A stretch of DNA of 6,389 nt from Granulosicoccaceae bacterium (lineage in GTDB: Bacteria > Pseudomonadota > Gammaproteobacteria > Granulosicoccales > Granulosicoccaceae), in assembly GCA_023301405.1 (NCBI GenBank), contig JALZUX010000201.1:1-6389 (forward strand), read 5' to 3'. The position numbers and the translations under genes were made by a program. Shown one piece after another: positions 1 through 6,389 of the stretch (its first letter is position 1; every line of letters starts with the position of its first letter). Under the pieces are notes generated by a model. It worked only from the letters and a program-made list of their open reading frames with translations, was not told the origin of the DNA and made no database searches.

Positions 1-120
1 CGATAAGAATCACTCCACCAGTGGCAGAATTGACATTCACTACCTGAAAGAACACAAGAACAGAATGCAGAACCTACTATCAACAGACCATTAATCACTT
101 GCACATTATAAGTTAAACAA

Positions 121-150
121 AAAAGGGCCAGCCTCGCGGCTAGCCCTTTT
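121..150 (-). terminator. Rho-independent terminator of the oxc-frc-fhs operon
   Basis: Seen directly: an inverted repeat pairs 121-133 with 138-150. Read on the minus strand it is a 13-pair stem with one G-T wobble, closed by a GCGA tetraloop of the stable GNRA type, and followed by a T-rich stretch (TTTT in the stem, then TTGTTT). It begins 29 bases after the fhs stop codon. The plus-strand reading also forms the stem, with one C-A mismatch, and ends in CCCTTTTGTT, so it may also stop a converging plus-strand transcript. Confidence 0.9.
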
Positions 151-179
151 GTTACCTTTACTACTTTAACCAACCAAAG

Positions 180-1859
180 TTAGAACAGACCGTCTATCTC
201 ACCCGCATCATTCAACCGAATTGATTCAGCCGCCGGAAGTCGCGGCAGGCCAGGCATGGTCATGATGTCACCACAGACCGCCACAATAAAACCGGCTCCA
301 GCCGACAAGCGCACTTCACGTACTGGAAGCGTATGGCCAACTGGCGCGCCACGCTCAGTGGGATCAGTGCTGAACGAGTATTGAGTCTTAGCAATACAAA
401 TAGGTAGGTTACCGTAGCCTGCCTCTTCCCAGGCCTTCAGCTGATTACGAACCGTTTGATCAGCAACAACACTTTCTGCGCGGTATATTTCAGTGGCAAT
501 AGTTTCGATCTTTTCCATCAGAGGCATTTCATCAGGATAGATAGGTGCGTAGTTAGCGCCGTCTTCGTCAATGATCTCTACAACCCGGGTTGCCAGATCT
601 TTAGTGCCTTCAGAACCCGAAGCCCAGTGCTTACACAAAATTGCTTCGCTGCCTTGACTGGCAACAAACTCTTGAACCTTGGCAACTTCTGCATCAGTGT
701 CTAGTGTGAAGTGGTTAATTGCCACAACGACTGGAACACCAAACTTTTTCAGGTTTTCAATGTGTCGTCCAAGATTGGCACAACCGCTGGCTACTGCTTC
801 AACGTTTTCATTGTTCAGATCTTCCTTAGCCACGCCACCATTCATTTTCATGGCACGAACGGTTGCCACCAGAACAACAGCTGACGGAGAGATACCTGCC
901 TTGCGACATTTGATATCAAGAAATTTCTCAGCACCAAGATCAGCACCAAAACCTGCTTCTGTCACTACGTAGTCCGTCAACTTAAGAGCGGTTTTAGTAG
1001 CGATAACAGAATTACAGCCGTGGGCGATGTTTGCAAACGGGCCACCGTGTACAAACGCCGGATTATTTTCAAGAGTCTGAACCAGGTTAGGCTGCATGGC
1101 ATCTTTTAACAGAACGGCCATAGCGCCATCCGCTTTGAGGTCTCTACAGTAAATGGGGGTGGTTTTATCGCGGCGGTAAGCAACAATGATATCGCCCAGT
1201 CTTTTTTCCAGATCTTCAAGGTCGTTTGCAAGGCAAAGTATCGCCATTACTTCTGATGCAACGGTGATATCAAAACCTGATTCACTTGGAAAGCCATTAG
1301 TTGCGCCACCAAGACTTGCAGTAATCTGGCGTAGCGCCCGATCATTCATATCAACTACACGACGCCAGACTACACGACGTGAATCGATCTCGAGCGCATT
1401 ACCCCAGTAAATATGGTTGTCGATCAACGCAGACAACAGGTTATGTGCAGAGGTGATCGCGTGAAAGTCACCAGTGAAGTGAAGGTTCATGTCTTCCATG
1501 GGAACAACCTGCGCGTTACCACCACCGGCAGCGCCCCCCTTCATACCAAAGCAAGGTCCTAAGGAGGCTTCACGAATACAGATCATGGCATTTTTGCCAA
1601 TGGCGTTTAATCCGTCGCCAAGGCCTACCGTTGTTGTGGTTTTACCTTCACCGGCTGGCGTAGGGTTTATCGCGGTAACAAGTATTAATTTACCGTCTTC
1701 TTTGCCAGTCTGAGCCTTAATGAATTCTTCGGATACTTTAGCTTTATCATGGCCGTACGGCACCAAAGAGTCGGCCGGTATGCCAAGGCGTTCACCTATA
1801 TCCAGGATAGGTTTCTTGGTCGCAGCGCGCGCGATTTCTATGTCTGATTTAACTGCCAT
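180..1859 (-). CDS. fhs: Formate-tetrahydrofolate ligase (10-formyl-THF synthetase)
   Basis: Cytosolic enzyme that joins formate to tetrahydrofolate with ATP, giving 10-formyl-THF. The 559 residues match the usual length of about 556. Visible marks: a phosphate-binding loop at residues 66-75 ([10 protein letters not shown]), the first family signature at 105-115 ([11 protein letters not shown]), the adjoining [19 protein letters not shown] block and the second signature at 331-342 ([12 protein letters not shown]). The first signature normally ends in Tyr; here residue 115 is Asn. The ATG at 1859 has an AGGA ribosome site at 1867-1870, 7 bases upstream, and lies 18 bases after the preceding stop. 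It is the last gene before the terminator. Behind Frc, which releases formate, it most likely assimilates oxalate-derived formate into the one-carbon pool. The family call is secure; the link to oxalate is inferred from position. Confidence 0.97.
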   Translation of the reverse strand: MAVKSDIEIARAATKKPILDIGERLGIPADSLVPYGHDKAKVSEEFIKAQTGKEDGKLILVTAINPTPAGEGKTTTTVGLGDGLNAIGKNAMICIREASLGPCFGMKGGAAGGGNAQVVPMEDMNLHFTGDFHAITSAHNLLSALIDNHIYWGNALEIDSRRVVWRRVVDMNDRALRQITASLGGATNGFPSESGFDITVASEVMAILCLANDLEDLEKRLGDIIVAYRRDKTTPIYCRDLKADGAMAVLLKDAMQPNLVQTLENNPAFVHGGPFANIAHGCNSVIATKTALKLTDYVVTEAGFGADLGAEKFLDIKCRKAGISPSAVVLVATVRAMKMNGGVAKEDLNNENVEAVASGCANLGRHIENLKKFGVPVVVAINHFTLDTDAEVAKVQEFVASQGSEAILCKHWASGSEGTKDLATRVVEIIDEDGANYAPIYPDEMPLMEKIETIATEIYRAESVVADQTVRNQLKAWEEAGYGNLPICIAKTQYSFSTDPTERGAPVGHTLPVREVRLSAGAGFIVAVCGDIMTMPGLPRLPAAESIRLNDAGEIDGLF

Positions 1860-1877
1860 CGTTTTATCCTGATTATT

Positions 1878-2795
1878 CTATGAACCCAGGTTATCGCCAA
1901 CTGCGATACCACTAGCTGTAACCCACTCATTGGCAGTCATCTTTTTGCCACCAGCGGGTTTAACACGTTTGGCCAATATTCGACCACCGACACATTGTAT
2001 AGCAACGCCCTTGTCTGAAATTTCCATAATGCGTCCAGCTATGCCATCTCCAAGACTCTTTTCGCAGTCATAGACGTTTATTTCCTCACCACCAATTGTG
2101 GACCACGCCCCGGGAGCCGGGTTAGTTCCTCGAATCAGGTTATAGACTTGATCAACTGGCTTAAACCAATCAATCTTTGCGTGCTTCTTGGTGCATCGCC
2201 GTTCGTATGTGGCTAATGATTCAATTTGCTCAAAATGTGGTGGGATGCCGTCTCTGAATAAATCACAGACTTCAAGTACAGAATCAACAGCTGCCGGGTA
2301 GATCTTTTTGAAGTACAGATCAATGACGGTATCGTCCGGGTCTATTGGGCACTCCCACTGCAGAAGAGTATCCCCTTCGTCAAGCCCGTCTGTCGGGTAG
2401 AACCATGAAAAACCAGACTTGTCGCGCCCCATGATAATCGGCCAGTTAACCGCCGACGGCCCCCGGTGCAATGGCAGCAGCGAGGGGTGAAAGCAAATAG
2501 AACCCTGCTTGGGAATATCACGTGCCGCTTCCGGTACAAAGACATTTACAAAAGCCATCACCATGAGATCAGCATTGTGCGACGACAAGGCATCTAGCGT
2601 GTCCTTGTCTTTAAAGTGCGCCGGTTGAAAAACAGGTATCTTGCTTTCAATGGCATATTCTTTCACTGGATCGATTGCACCGCCTTCGCGATCAGGCTCG
2701 CAGTACACCGCTACAATTTCGTCAGCGCCTTTTTCAAGAATTTTTGTCAGAACGTCCTTACCGAACGCCTGCTGTCCCATTAATATTAATCGCAT
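1878..2795 (-). CDS. Formyltransferase-fold protein, related to the 10-formyl-THF dehydrogenase hydrolase domain (Fmt-like)
   Basis: A 305-residue protein with an N-terminal formyltransferase domain (about 1-185) and a C-terminal Fmt-type domain (about 205-285). The start MRLILMGQQAFGKDV, the HPSLLPLHRG loop (103-112), GFSWFYPTDGLDEGD (128-142) and LIRGTNPAPGAW (220-231) resemble the roughly 310-residue N-terminal hydrolase domain of animal ALDH1L1 more than ordinary methionyl-tRNA formyltransferase. The catalytic His (103) and Asp (139) are present, 36 residues apart as in the family. The Asn that Fmt has two residues before the His is Cys101 here; ALDH1L1 has Ile there. The ATG at 2795 has an AGGA site 7 bases upstream (2803-2806). 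It sits 35 bases after frc and 18 before fhs. Use of 10-formyl-THF is likely. Whether it hydrolyses it or exchanges formyl with CoA is unknown, and a housekeeping initiator-tRNA formylase looks unlikely in this context. Confidence 0.88.
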   Translation of the reverse strand: MRLILMGQQAFGKDVLTKILEKGADEIVAVYCEPDREGGAIDPVKEYAIESKIPVFQPAHFKDKDTLDALSSHNADLMVMAFVNVFVPEAARDIPKQGSICFHPSLLPLHRGPSAVNWPIIMGRDKSGFSWFYPTDGLDEGDTLLQWECPIDPDDTVIDLYFKKIYPAAVDSVLEVCDLFRDGIPPHFEQIESLATYERRCTKKHAKIDWFKPVDQVYNLIRGTNPAPGAWSTIGGEEINVYDCEKSLGDGIAGRIMEISDKGVAIQCVGGRILAKRVKPAGGKKMTANEWVTASGIAVGDNLGS

Positions 2796-2830
2796 TTTAT
2801 AATCCTACATCGGTGAGAATTTATCACTGC

Positions 2831-4093
2831 CTATGAGTCGACCTTGCCCACCGCACCCGACGCTATTACACGCTCAAGGTCAGCACCAGTAAAGCCCAGC
2901 ACTTGTTCAAGTACTTCTTGTGTATGCTCGCCCAAGAGTGGTGAACGGGTTACTTCAACTTCGCTTTCCGAAAGTTTTATCGGGCATCCAACACTCAGGT
3001 ACTCACCACGCTCGGGGTGATCAACTTTCACCATGGTGCCTGTGGCATACAAGCTTTCGTCTTCGGCGATCTCTTTCATTGATAAAATGGGGCCCACCGG
3101 GATATCGTGAGGGTTACAGATATCCATGACTTCAAACTTGGTTTTAGTGGTGGTCCACTCTTCAACGGCTGCAAATATTTCATTCAGTTTAGTAAGCCGC
3201 TCAGGCGGTGTTGCGTAACCTTCTGCAGTTTTCCATTCCGGCTTGCCTATGACATCACATACCTTCTGCCAGATTGCCGCCTGCAAAATGAAATACGTAT
3301 ATGAGTTCGGGTCTTGCTCCCAGCCCTTGCATTTTAGTATTCGACCCGGCTGTCCACCACCGGAATCATTACCGGCACGCGGCGTAGCATCACCAAAAGG
3401 AATGCCTTCGCCAAATTGCGAATACTCTTTCAACGGGCCTGAATCTAATCGCTGCTGATCCCGCAATTTTACTCGCGCAAGATTCAGTACACTGTCTTGC
3501 ATGGCACAAGATACTTTTTGGCCACGACCGGTTTTTTCTCTTTGAAATAGCGCCGTCACAATGCCTAAGCAAAGATGCAAGCCAGTGCCGGAATCACCAA
3601 TCTGAGCGCCAGTCACAAGTGGCGGCCCGTCAAGGAAACCGGTAGTAGAAGCAGAACCACCAGCACACTGGGCAACGTTCTCATACACCTTGCAGTCTTC
3701 GTACTTTCCAGGGCCAAAACCTTTGATAGACGCCAGAATAATTCGCGGGTTAATAGACTGAATGTGCTCCCAGCTAAAACCCATGCGATCAAGTGCGCCC
3801 GGAGCAAAATTTTCAACCAGTACATCACACTCTTCTATAAGGCGGGTAAGCACCTCTTTACCGGTTTCATTTTTCGAGTTGAGCTCGATTGACCTTTTAT
3901 TGTGATTAAGCATGGTGAAATACAGGCTGTCTGCGCCGGGCACATCAACCAGTTGCTGACGTGTAGCATCACCAACGCCGGGGCGCTCCACTTTTATCAC
4001 ATCTGCACCAAACCACCCCAATAACTGGGTGCAGGTTGGCCCCGACTGAACATGAGTGAAGTCAAGAATTTTTATACCATCTAATGCTTTCAT
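2831..4093 (-). CDS. frc: Formyl-CoA:oxalate CoA-transferase
   Basis: Class III (CaiB/BaiF) CoA-transferase of 420 residues that moves CoA from formyl-CoA to oxalate, giving oxalyl-CoA and formate. As recalled from the Oxalobacter and E. coli (YfdW) enzymes, the key residues are Gln16 in DFTHVQSG, Arg37, Arg103 and the nucleophile Asp167 in [10 protein letters not shown], which carries the acyl anhydride and aspartyl-CoA intermediates. Gln47 stands where Oxalobacter has Trp48, as in E. coli. The mobile glycine loop, GGGGQ in those enzymes, reads SGGGQ (244-248). I chose the ATG at 4093 because [16 protein letters not shown] aligns with known N-termini and an AGG site sits 7 bases upstream. 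A TTG at 4141 would add 16 Ser-rich residues without family support. The intertwined homodimer is known for the family. Oxc upstream supplies its formyl-CoA. Confidence 0.97.
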   Translation of the reverse strand: MKALDGIKILDFTHVQSGPTCTQLLGWFGADVIKVERPGVGDATRQQLVDVPGADSLYFTMLNHNKRSIELNSKNETGKEVLTRLIEECDVLVENFAPGALDRMGFSWEHIQSINPRIILASIKGFGPGKYEDCKVYENVAQCAGGSASTTGFLDGPPLVTGAQIGDSGTGLHLCLGIVTALFQREKTGRGQKVSCAMQDSVLNLARVKLRDQQRLDSGPLKEYSQFGEGIPFGDATPRAGNDSGGGQPGRILKCKGWEQDPNSYTYFILQAAIWQKVCDVIGKPEWKTAEGYATPPERLTKLNEIFAAVEEWTTTKTKFEVMDICNPHDIPVGPILSMKEIAEDESLYATGTMVKVDHPERGEYLSVGCPIKLSESEVEVTRSPLLGEHTQEVLEQVLGFTGADLERVIASGAVGKVDS

Positions 4094-4100
4094 TTCATCG

Positions 4101-4104
4101 CCTG
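4101..4104 (-). promoter_or_regulatory. Ribosome binding site that decides the frc start
   Basis: Minus-strand CAGG lies 7 bases before the ATG at 4093. This is the same spacing as the AGGA sites of the two genes that follow. It favours this start over the in-frame TTG at 4141, where the AAAGG motif would be only about 4 bases away. Confidence 0.6.
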
Positions 4105-4167
4105 TGTGGCTGCTTGAGCTGCCACTGCATTCAGTTGTCAAACAACCTTTGGTTCAAAAGAATTACA

Positions 4168-4182
4168 CGTTGCGCTGCAACG
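4168..4182 (-). other. Hairpin in the oxc-frc intergenic spacer
   Basis: Seen directly: perfect 6-bp arms, CGTTGC (4168-4173) and GCAACG (4177-4182), around a 3-base loop. On the minus strand it lies 8 bases after the oxc stop and is followed by TGTAATTCTTTT, only a poor T tract. It could protect the upstream message or reduce read-through slightly. It is too weak to call a terminator, and the rest of the gene order argues against transcription ending here. Confidence 0.4.
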
Positions 4183-4190
4183 AGACGTAC

Positions 4191-5942
4191 TTACTTTTTA
4201 GTGACCACACTCTGAGGATTCAGGTTACCAATGCGTCCGCTTTCAGTACCTGCATTTTCATCGATCACAGCATTGATTAGTGTTGGCTTGCCTGAATCCA
4301 TAGCCTCATTAACCGCTTTGCTGAGTTCGTCTCTGCTGGTAGCGTGTACACCCATACCGCCAAACGCTTCCATCATTTTATCGTACCGGCTGCCTTTAAC
4401 AAACACCGTTGGTGCAACATCATCACCACCTGATTCGTTGATATCAGTGCCACGATAAATACCGTTGTTATTGAATACAACAATACAAACCGGCAAATTA
4501 TATCGACAGATAGTTTCGACTTCCATTCCAGAGAAACCAAAGGCACTGTCACCTTCAACAGCCAACACCGGCTTACCGGTTTCAATCGCCGCCGCAACTG
4601 CCGCACCCATGCCTATACCCATGATTCCCCAGGTACCGACATCAATGCGTTTGCGAGGCTCGTACATATTGATAATGCTACGTGCGAAATCAAGCGTGTT
4701 AGCGCCTTCGTTCACTAATATAGCATCAGGGCGCTGCGCAATGATTTCTCTAAGCGCCGCTAACGCCGAGTGGTAGTCCATCGGGTTGGTATCAGCACCT
4801 AGCCTTTGGCTCATCTTGGTCACATTGGCATCAACCTTTGCCTTCACCGCACCAGTCCAATCTGCCGGGGGAGTTGACCACTTGCTGTTCATGCTCTGCA
4901 ATAACGCGTCAAGGCATGACCCGATATCACCTACCAGAGGTGCAGCAATTTCAATGTTGCTGTCCATCTCGGTGGGTTCGATATCAATTTGAATAAACTT
5001 TTTACTACCGGGCGCGCCCCAGCTTTTGCCCTTACCGTGGGATAACAACCAATTTAGCCGCGCACCAACCATCACTACTACATCAGATTCCTTTAGCACC
5101 AACGATCGAGCCGCCCCGGCACACTGCGGATGGGTATCGGGTAACAGCCCCTTGGCCATACTCATCGGTAAAAACGGAATGCCACTTTTTTCAATGAAGT
5201 GTCGAACCGTTTCATCAACCTGCGCATACGCCGCGCCCTTGCCCATAATGATTAAGGGTTTCTTAGCTTGCCTTAGCACTTGCATAGCGCTTTCAACGGC
5301 CTCGGGGGCCGGCAATTGCCGCGGTGCAGGATCAATCACCGTCACAATCGACGCCGCGCCGGCGTCAGCATTCATCACCTGGCCGAACAGCTTTGCCGGC
5401 AGATCAAGATAAACGCCGCCGGGCCGGCCAGACACAGCTGCACGAATGGCACGCGCTACCGCAATGCCGATATCTTCTGCATGTAATACCCGATAAGCGG
5501 CCTTGCACAATGGTTTGGCTATGGCGAGTTGATCCATCTCTTCGTAGTCACCCTGCTGCAGATCAACAATTTCACGCTCTGACGAACCACTGATCAGGAT
5601 CATGGGCCAGCAGTTAGTCGTGGCATTAGCCAACGCCGTCAGGCCGTTTAAAAAACCGGGCGCCGATACGGTCAGACATAAGCCAGGCTTTTGGGTAAGA
5701 TACCCCGCCACTGCAGCTGCATTACCGGCGTGCTGCTCATGACGAAACGATATCACCCGCATACCATTGGCCTGTGCTAATCGTCCGAAGTCAGTGATTG
5801 GAATACCGGGAACGCCATAGATTGTATTCAGCCCGTTGGCTTTGAATGCATCAATTAGAAGATGAAAACCATCGGTTAAGTCCCCGGTTCCTTCAGAAGA
5901 CTGAGTCTCTGTGGTTGCTTTTTCCGGCGTTTCTGCAGACAT
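4191..5942 (-). CDS. oxc: Oxalyl-CoA decarboxylase
   Basis: Thiamine-diphosphate enzyme that splits oxalyl-CoA into formyl-CoA and CO2 in the cytosol; the family is a homotetramer stimulated by ADP. The 583 residues hold the usual three domains: PYR (about 22-190), central nucleotide-binding (about 205-350) and PP (about 385-565). Catalytic Glu69 in FRHEQHAG activates the cofactor. Tyr133 (GDYEE), Tyr496 (NNNGIYRG) and Ser568/Arg570 (ESGRI) match the active-site residues of the Oxalobacter enzyme. The ThDP/Mg motif runs from GDS (464-466) to NNN (491-493). The start at 5942 has a GAGGT site 9 bases upstream. The first 20 residues are a polar Thr/Ser/Glu-rich tail slightly longer than in relatives, and homology begins at [11 protein letters not shown]. 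An in-frame upstream ATG at 6032 would add 30 unrelated aromatic-rich residues and lacks support. It is the first gene of the operon and feeds frc. Confidence 0.97.
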   Translation of the reverse strand: MSAETPEKATTETQSSEGTGDLTDGFHLLIDAFKANGLNTIYGVPGIPITDFGRLAQANGMRVISFRHEQHAGNAAAVAGYLTQKPGLCLTVSAPGFLNGLTALANATTNCWPMILISGSSEREIVDLQQGDYEEMDQLAIAKPLCKAAYRVLHAEDIGIAVARAIRAAVSGRPGGVYLDLPAKLFGQVMNADAGAASIVTVIDPAPRQLPAPEAVESAMQVLRQAKKPLIIMGKGAAYAQVDETVRHFIEKSGIPFLPMSMAKGLLPDTHPQCAGAARSLVLKESDVVVMVGARLNWLLSHGKGKSWGAPGSKKFIQIDIEPTEMDSNIEIAAPLVGDIGSCLDALLQSMNSKWSTPPADWTGAVKAKVDANVTKMSQRLGADTNPMDYHSALAALREIIAQRPDAILVNEGANTLDFARSIINMYEPRKRIDVGTWGIMGIGMGAAVAAAIETGKPVLAVEGDSAFGFSGMEVETICRYNLPVCIVVFNNNGIYRGTDINESGGDDVAPTVFVKGSRYDKMMEAFGGMGVHATSRDELSKAVNEAMDSGKPTLINAVIDENAGTESGRIGNLNPQSVVTKK

Positions 5943-5951
5943 TGATCGCTT

Positions 5952-5956
5952 ACCTC
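5952..5956 (-). promoter_or_regulatory. Ribosome binding site that decides the oxc start
   Basis: Minus-strand GAGGT ends 9 bases before the ATG at 5942. It is the best Shine-Dalgarno match near either possible oxc start, and supports the 583-residue product over the longer open frame that begins at 6032. Confidence 0.65.
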
Positions 5957-5984
5957 GAAGGTTACCGTTGAATAGATATTTAAA

Positions 5985-6013
5985 AGAATAGAATTTGTAG
6001 TCGCCACTGAAAA
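5985..6013 (-). promoter_or_regulatory. Weak proximal promoter candidate for oxc
   Basis: On the minus strand TTTTCA (6008-6013) and TATTCT (5985-5990) are 17 bases apart. Each matches four of six positions of the sigma-70 consensus. Transcription would begin about 35-40 bases before the oxc ATG. The match is modest and such pairs occur by chance in AT-rich spacers, so this is only an alternative to the distal candidate at 6286-6315. Confidence 0.25.
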
Positions 6014-6090
6014 CAAACCCAGCCGAATACACGCAATCACGAATGTGATCATTGATACGCTCTCAGTACTGCGCGCACATTACCAGTAAA

Positions 6091-6120
6091 GGTTGTCTTA
6101 GGCCAAAGCCTTAAGCAACC
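6091..6120 (-). other. Long imperfect hairpin in the oxc leader
   Basis: Seen directly: on the minus strand GGTTG, CTTA and GGC pair with CAACC, TAAG and GCC. That makes 12 base pairs, interrupted by a single bulged A on each side, around a TTTG loop. No T tract follows on either strand, so it is not a typical terminator. Near copies of TACCARTAAA flank it on the plus strand at 6081-6090 and 6122-6131. It may be an mRNA leader structure or a protein-binding inverted repeat. Confidence 0.45.
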
Positions 6121-6146
6121 CTACCAATAAACATCGCATACAAAGC

Positions 6147-6251
6147 CTACTGAAAACTTGTTATAAGGATAACTGAGCGCCGGCACCACAAACCCGCCTG
6201 CTTGTAAAAAGCAGAAACACAAATGGCCCGGCTAGGGCTCAGCTGAAACAC
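6147..6251 (-). CDS. Possible 34-residue leader peptide or small protein upstream of oxc
   Basis: A GTG codon at 6249-6251 is preceded by a full GGAGGA ribosome site (6260-6265) at 8-base spacing, the strongest such site in the window. The frame runs 34 codons to a TAG. The product would be small and basic, with Cys and Trp residues and a hydrophobic VILI stretch near the end; I recognise no family. A candidate promoter lies just upstream (6286-6315), which would give a leader of about 30 bases. A hairpin (6198-6214) falls within the frame and a longer one (6091-6120) follows it. It may be a translated leader controlling oxc, an unrelated small gene, or chance. Composition alone does not support coding. 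Confidence 0.25.
   Translation of the reverse strand: MFQLSPSRAICVSAFYKQAGLWCRRSVILITSFQ
6198..6214 (-). other. Small perfect hairpin in the leader
   Basis: Arms CTGCTT (6198-6203) and AAGCAG (6209-6214) pair perfectly around a 5-base loop (TTTAC on the minus strand). It lies within the possible short ORF. Six-pair stems of this kind are common by chance, so significance depends on conservation in related genomes. Confidence 0.3.
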
Positions 6252-6285
6252 AGGAATTTTCCTCCTCCCGTAAATCCATGGTTGA

Positions 6286-6315
6286 ACAATACACCAAAAC
6301 CCCCGTGGTATACAA
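6286..6315 (-). promoter_or_regulatory. Distal promoter candidate for the oxc operon
   Basis: On the minus strand TTGTAT (6310-6315) and TATTGT (6286-6291) are separated by 18 bases, a usable sigma-70-like arrangement with four of six matches in each box. Initiation near 6279 would place the strong GGAGGA site about 15 bases downstream and leave a leader of roughly 340 bases before oxc. The -35 element lies within the palindrome at 6306-6322, the layout expected for repression. Confidence 0.35.
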
Positions 6316-6322
6316 TATACCA
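6306..6322. promoter_or_regulatory. Perfect palindrome, likely operator (GntR-like)
   Basis: Seen directly: TGGTATA and TATACCA are perfect 7-bp inverted arms around a 3-base centre. The TGGT...ACCA ends and GTATAC-like core resemble operators of GntR-family regulators of the FCD type, which often sense small carboxylates. That family assignment is inference from the motif. The overlap with the candidate -35 element suggests repression relieved by an inducer, possibly oxalate or a related acid. No regulator gene is visible in the window. Confidence 0.5.
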
Positions 6323-6389
6323 ATGACCTATTAACGTTCGCTATCAACTGTTCAGCCCACCATACAACGCAAGTCGACTTTCCCATCAA

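Larger units (their letters stand above)
5943..6389. other. Gene-poor upstream control region of oxc
   Basis: About 450 bases without a confident gene. It contains the palindrome, two promoter candidates, a possible short ORF and hairpins listed separately. The minus frame stays open from 6147 to the window edge, but the implied protein is rich in Trp, Cys and Arg, crosses the palindrome, and resembles nothing I know. On the plus strand there is only an 18-codon ATG frame (6278 onward) with no ribosome site. I see no tRNA, rRNA, known riboswitch class or mobile element here. Confidence 0.6.

Noticed and set aside
3575..3892. 105-residue plus-strand frame antisense to frc
   Set aside because: It lies wholly within conserved frc sequence and the translation resembles no known protein.
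2831..4141. Longer frc beginning at TTG 4141
   Set aside because: The first codon is TTG with a badly spaced ribosome site, and the 16 added residues are Ser-rich and absent from the family. Homology begins exactly at the ATG at 4093.
5026..5412. 128-residue plus-strand frame antisense to oxc
   Set aside because: It is a shadow of a strongly conserved coding region on the other strand, with no ribosome site and no recognisable domain.
4191..6032. Longer oxc beginning at the ATG at 6032
   Set aside because: The extra 30 residues are aromatic-rich, have no counterpart in known oxalyl-CoA decarboxylases and would span the proximal promoter candidate. The ATG at 5942 has a clear GAGGT site.
6036..6049. 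ATCAC-N4-GTGAT inverted repeat as a CRP site
   Set aside because: The half-sites point the wrong way and the spacing does not fit TGTGA-N6-TCACA.
6006..6157. Repeated 9-mer ACTGAAAAC at 6006-6014 and 6149-6157
   Set aside because: One 9-base repeat in about 450 bases is close to chance expectation and neither copy lies in a symmetrical context.
6277..6279. 15-codon ATG frame just upstream of the GTG frame (minus strand)
   Set aside because: It has no Shine-Dalgarno sequence and would be leaderless at the predicted start site; the GTG frame has much better support.
6147..6389. Minus-strand 80-residue frame reaching the window edge as a gene
   Set aside because: The composition (many Trp, Cys and Arg) is not protein-like and the frame crosses the palindrome and promoter candidate. 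Only its last 34 codons, behind a strong ribosome site, merit a low-confidence mention.

Overview
The window holds one compact minus-strand operon, read from high to low coordinates. It encodes oxalyl-CoA decarboxylase (oxc), formyl-CoA:oxalate CoA-transferase (frc), a stand-alone formyltransferase-fold protein related to the hydrolase domain of 10-formyltetrahydrofolate dehydrogenase, and formate-tetrahydrofolate ligase (fhs). The spacing (97, 35 and 18 bases between genes), the shared strand, similar ribosome binding sites (an AGG-type core 7 bases before the last three starts) and one strong terminator after fhs all indicate a single transcript. The organism is probably a proteobacterium, perhaps a marine gammaproteobacterium, judging from the E. 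coli-like Frc/Oxc sequences and roughly even base composition. Nothing in the window fixes the taxon.

Layout: 1-120 is the tail of whatever lies downstream, with no secure gene. 121-150 is a hairpin terminator. 180-1859 is fhs, 1878-2795 the formyltransferase-like gene, 2831-4093 frc and 4191-5942 oxc. From 5943 to 6389 there is no confident gene. This stretch looks like the control region: a perfect 17-bp palindrome (6306-6322) overlapping a candidate promoter, a short ORF with a very good Shine-Dalgarno sequence (6147-6251), two hairpins and a second, weaker promoter candidate close to oxc.

How the genes work together: Frc moves CoA from formyl-CoA to oxalate, giving oxalyl-CoA and formate. 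Oxc decarboxylates oxalyl-CoA to formyl-CoA and CO2. Fhs then captures the formate as 10-formyl-tetrahydrofolate using ATP, so oxalate carbon can enter the one-carbon pool instead of leaving as formate. The fourth protein is the interesting part. Its closest recognisable relative (ALDH1L1 hydrolase domain) works with 10-formyl-THF and hands the formyl group towards a phosphopantetheine arm, the same thiol that ends CoA. Beside two formyl-CoA enzymes, it could exchange formyl groups between CoA and tetrahydrofolate directly, or act as a 10-formyl-THF hydrolase that balances the pool. That role is inferred, not shown. No oxalate transporter or dedicated regulator gene is visible in the window.
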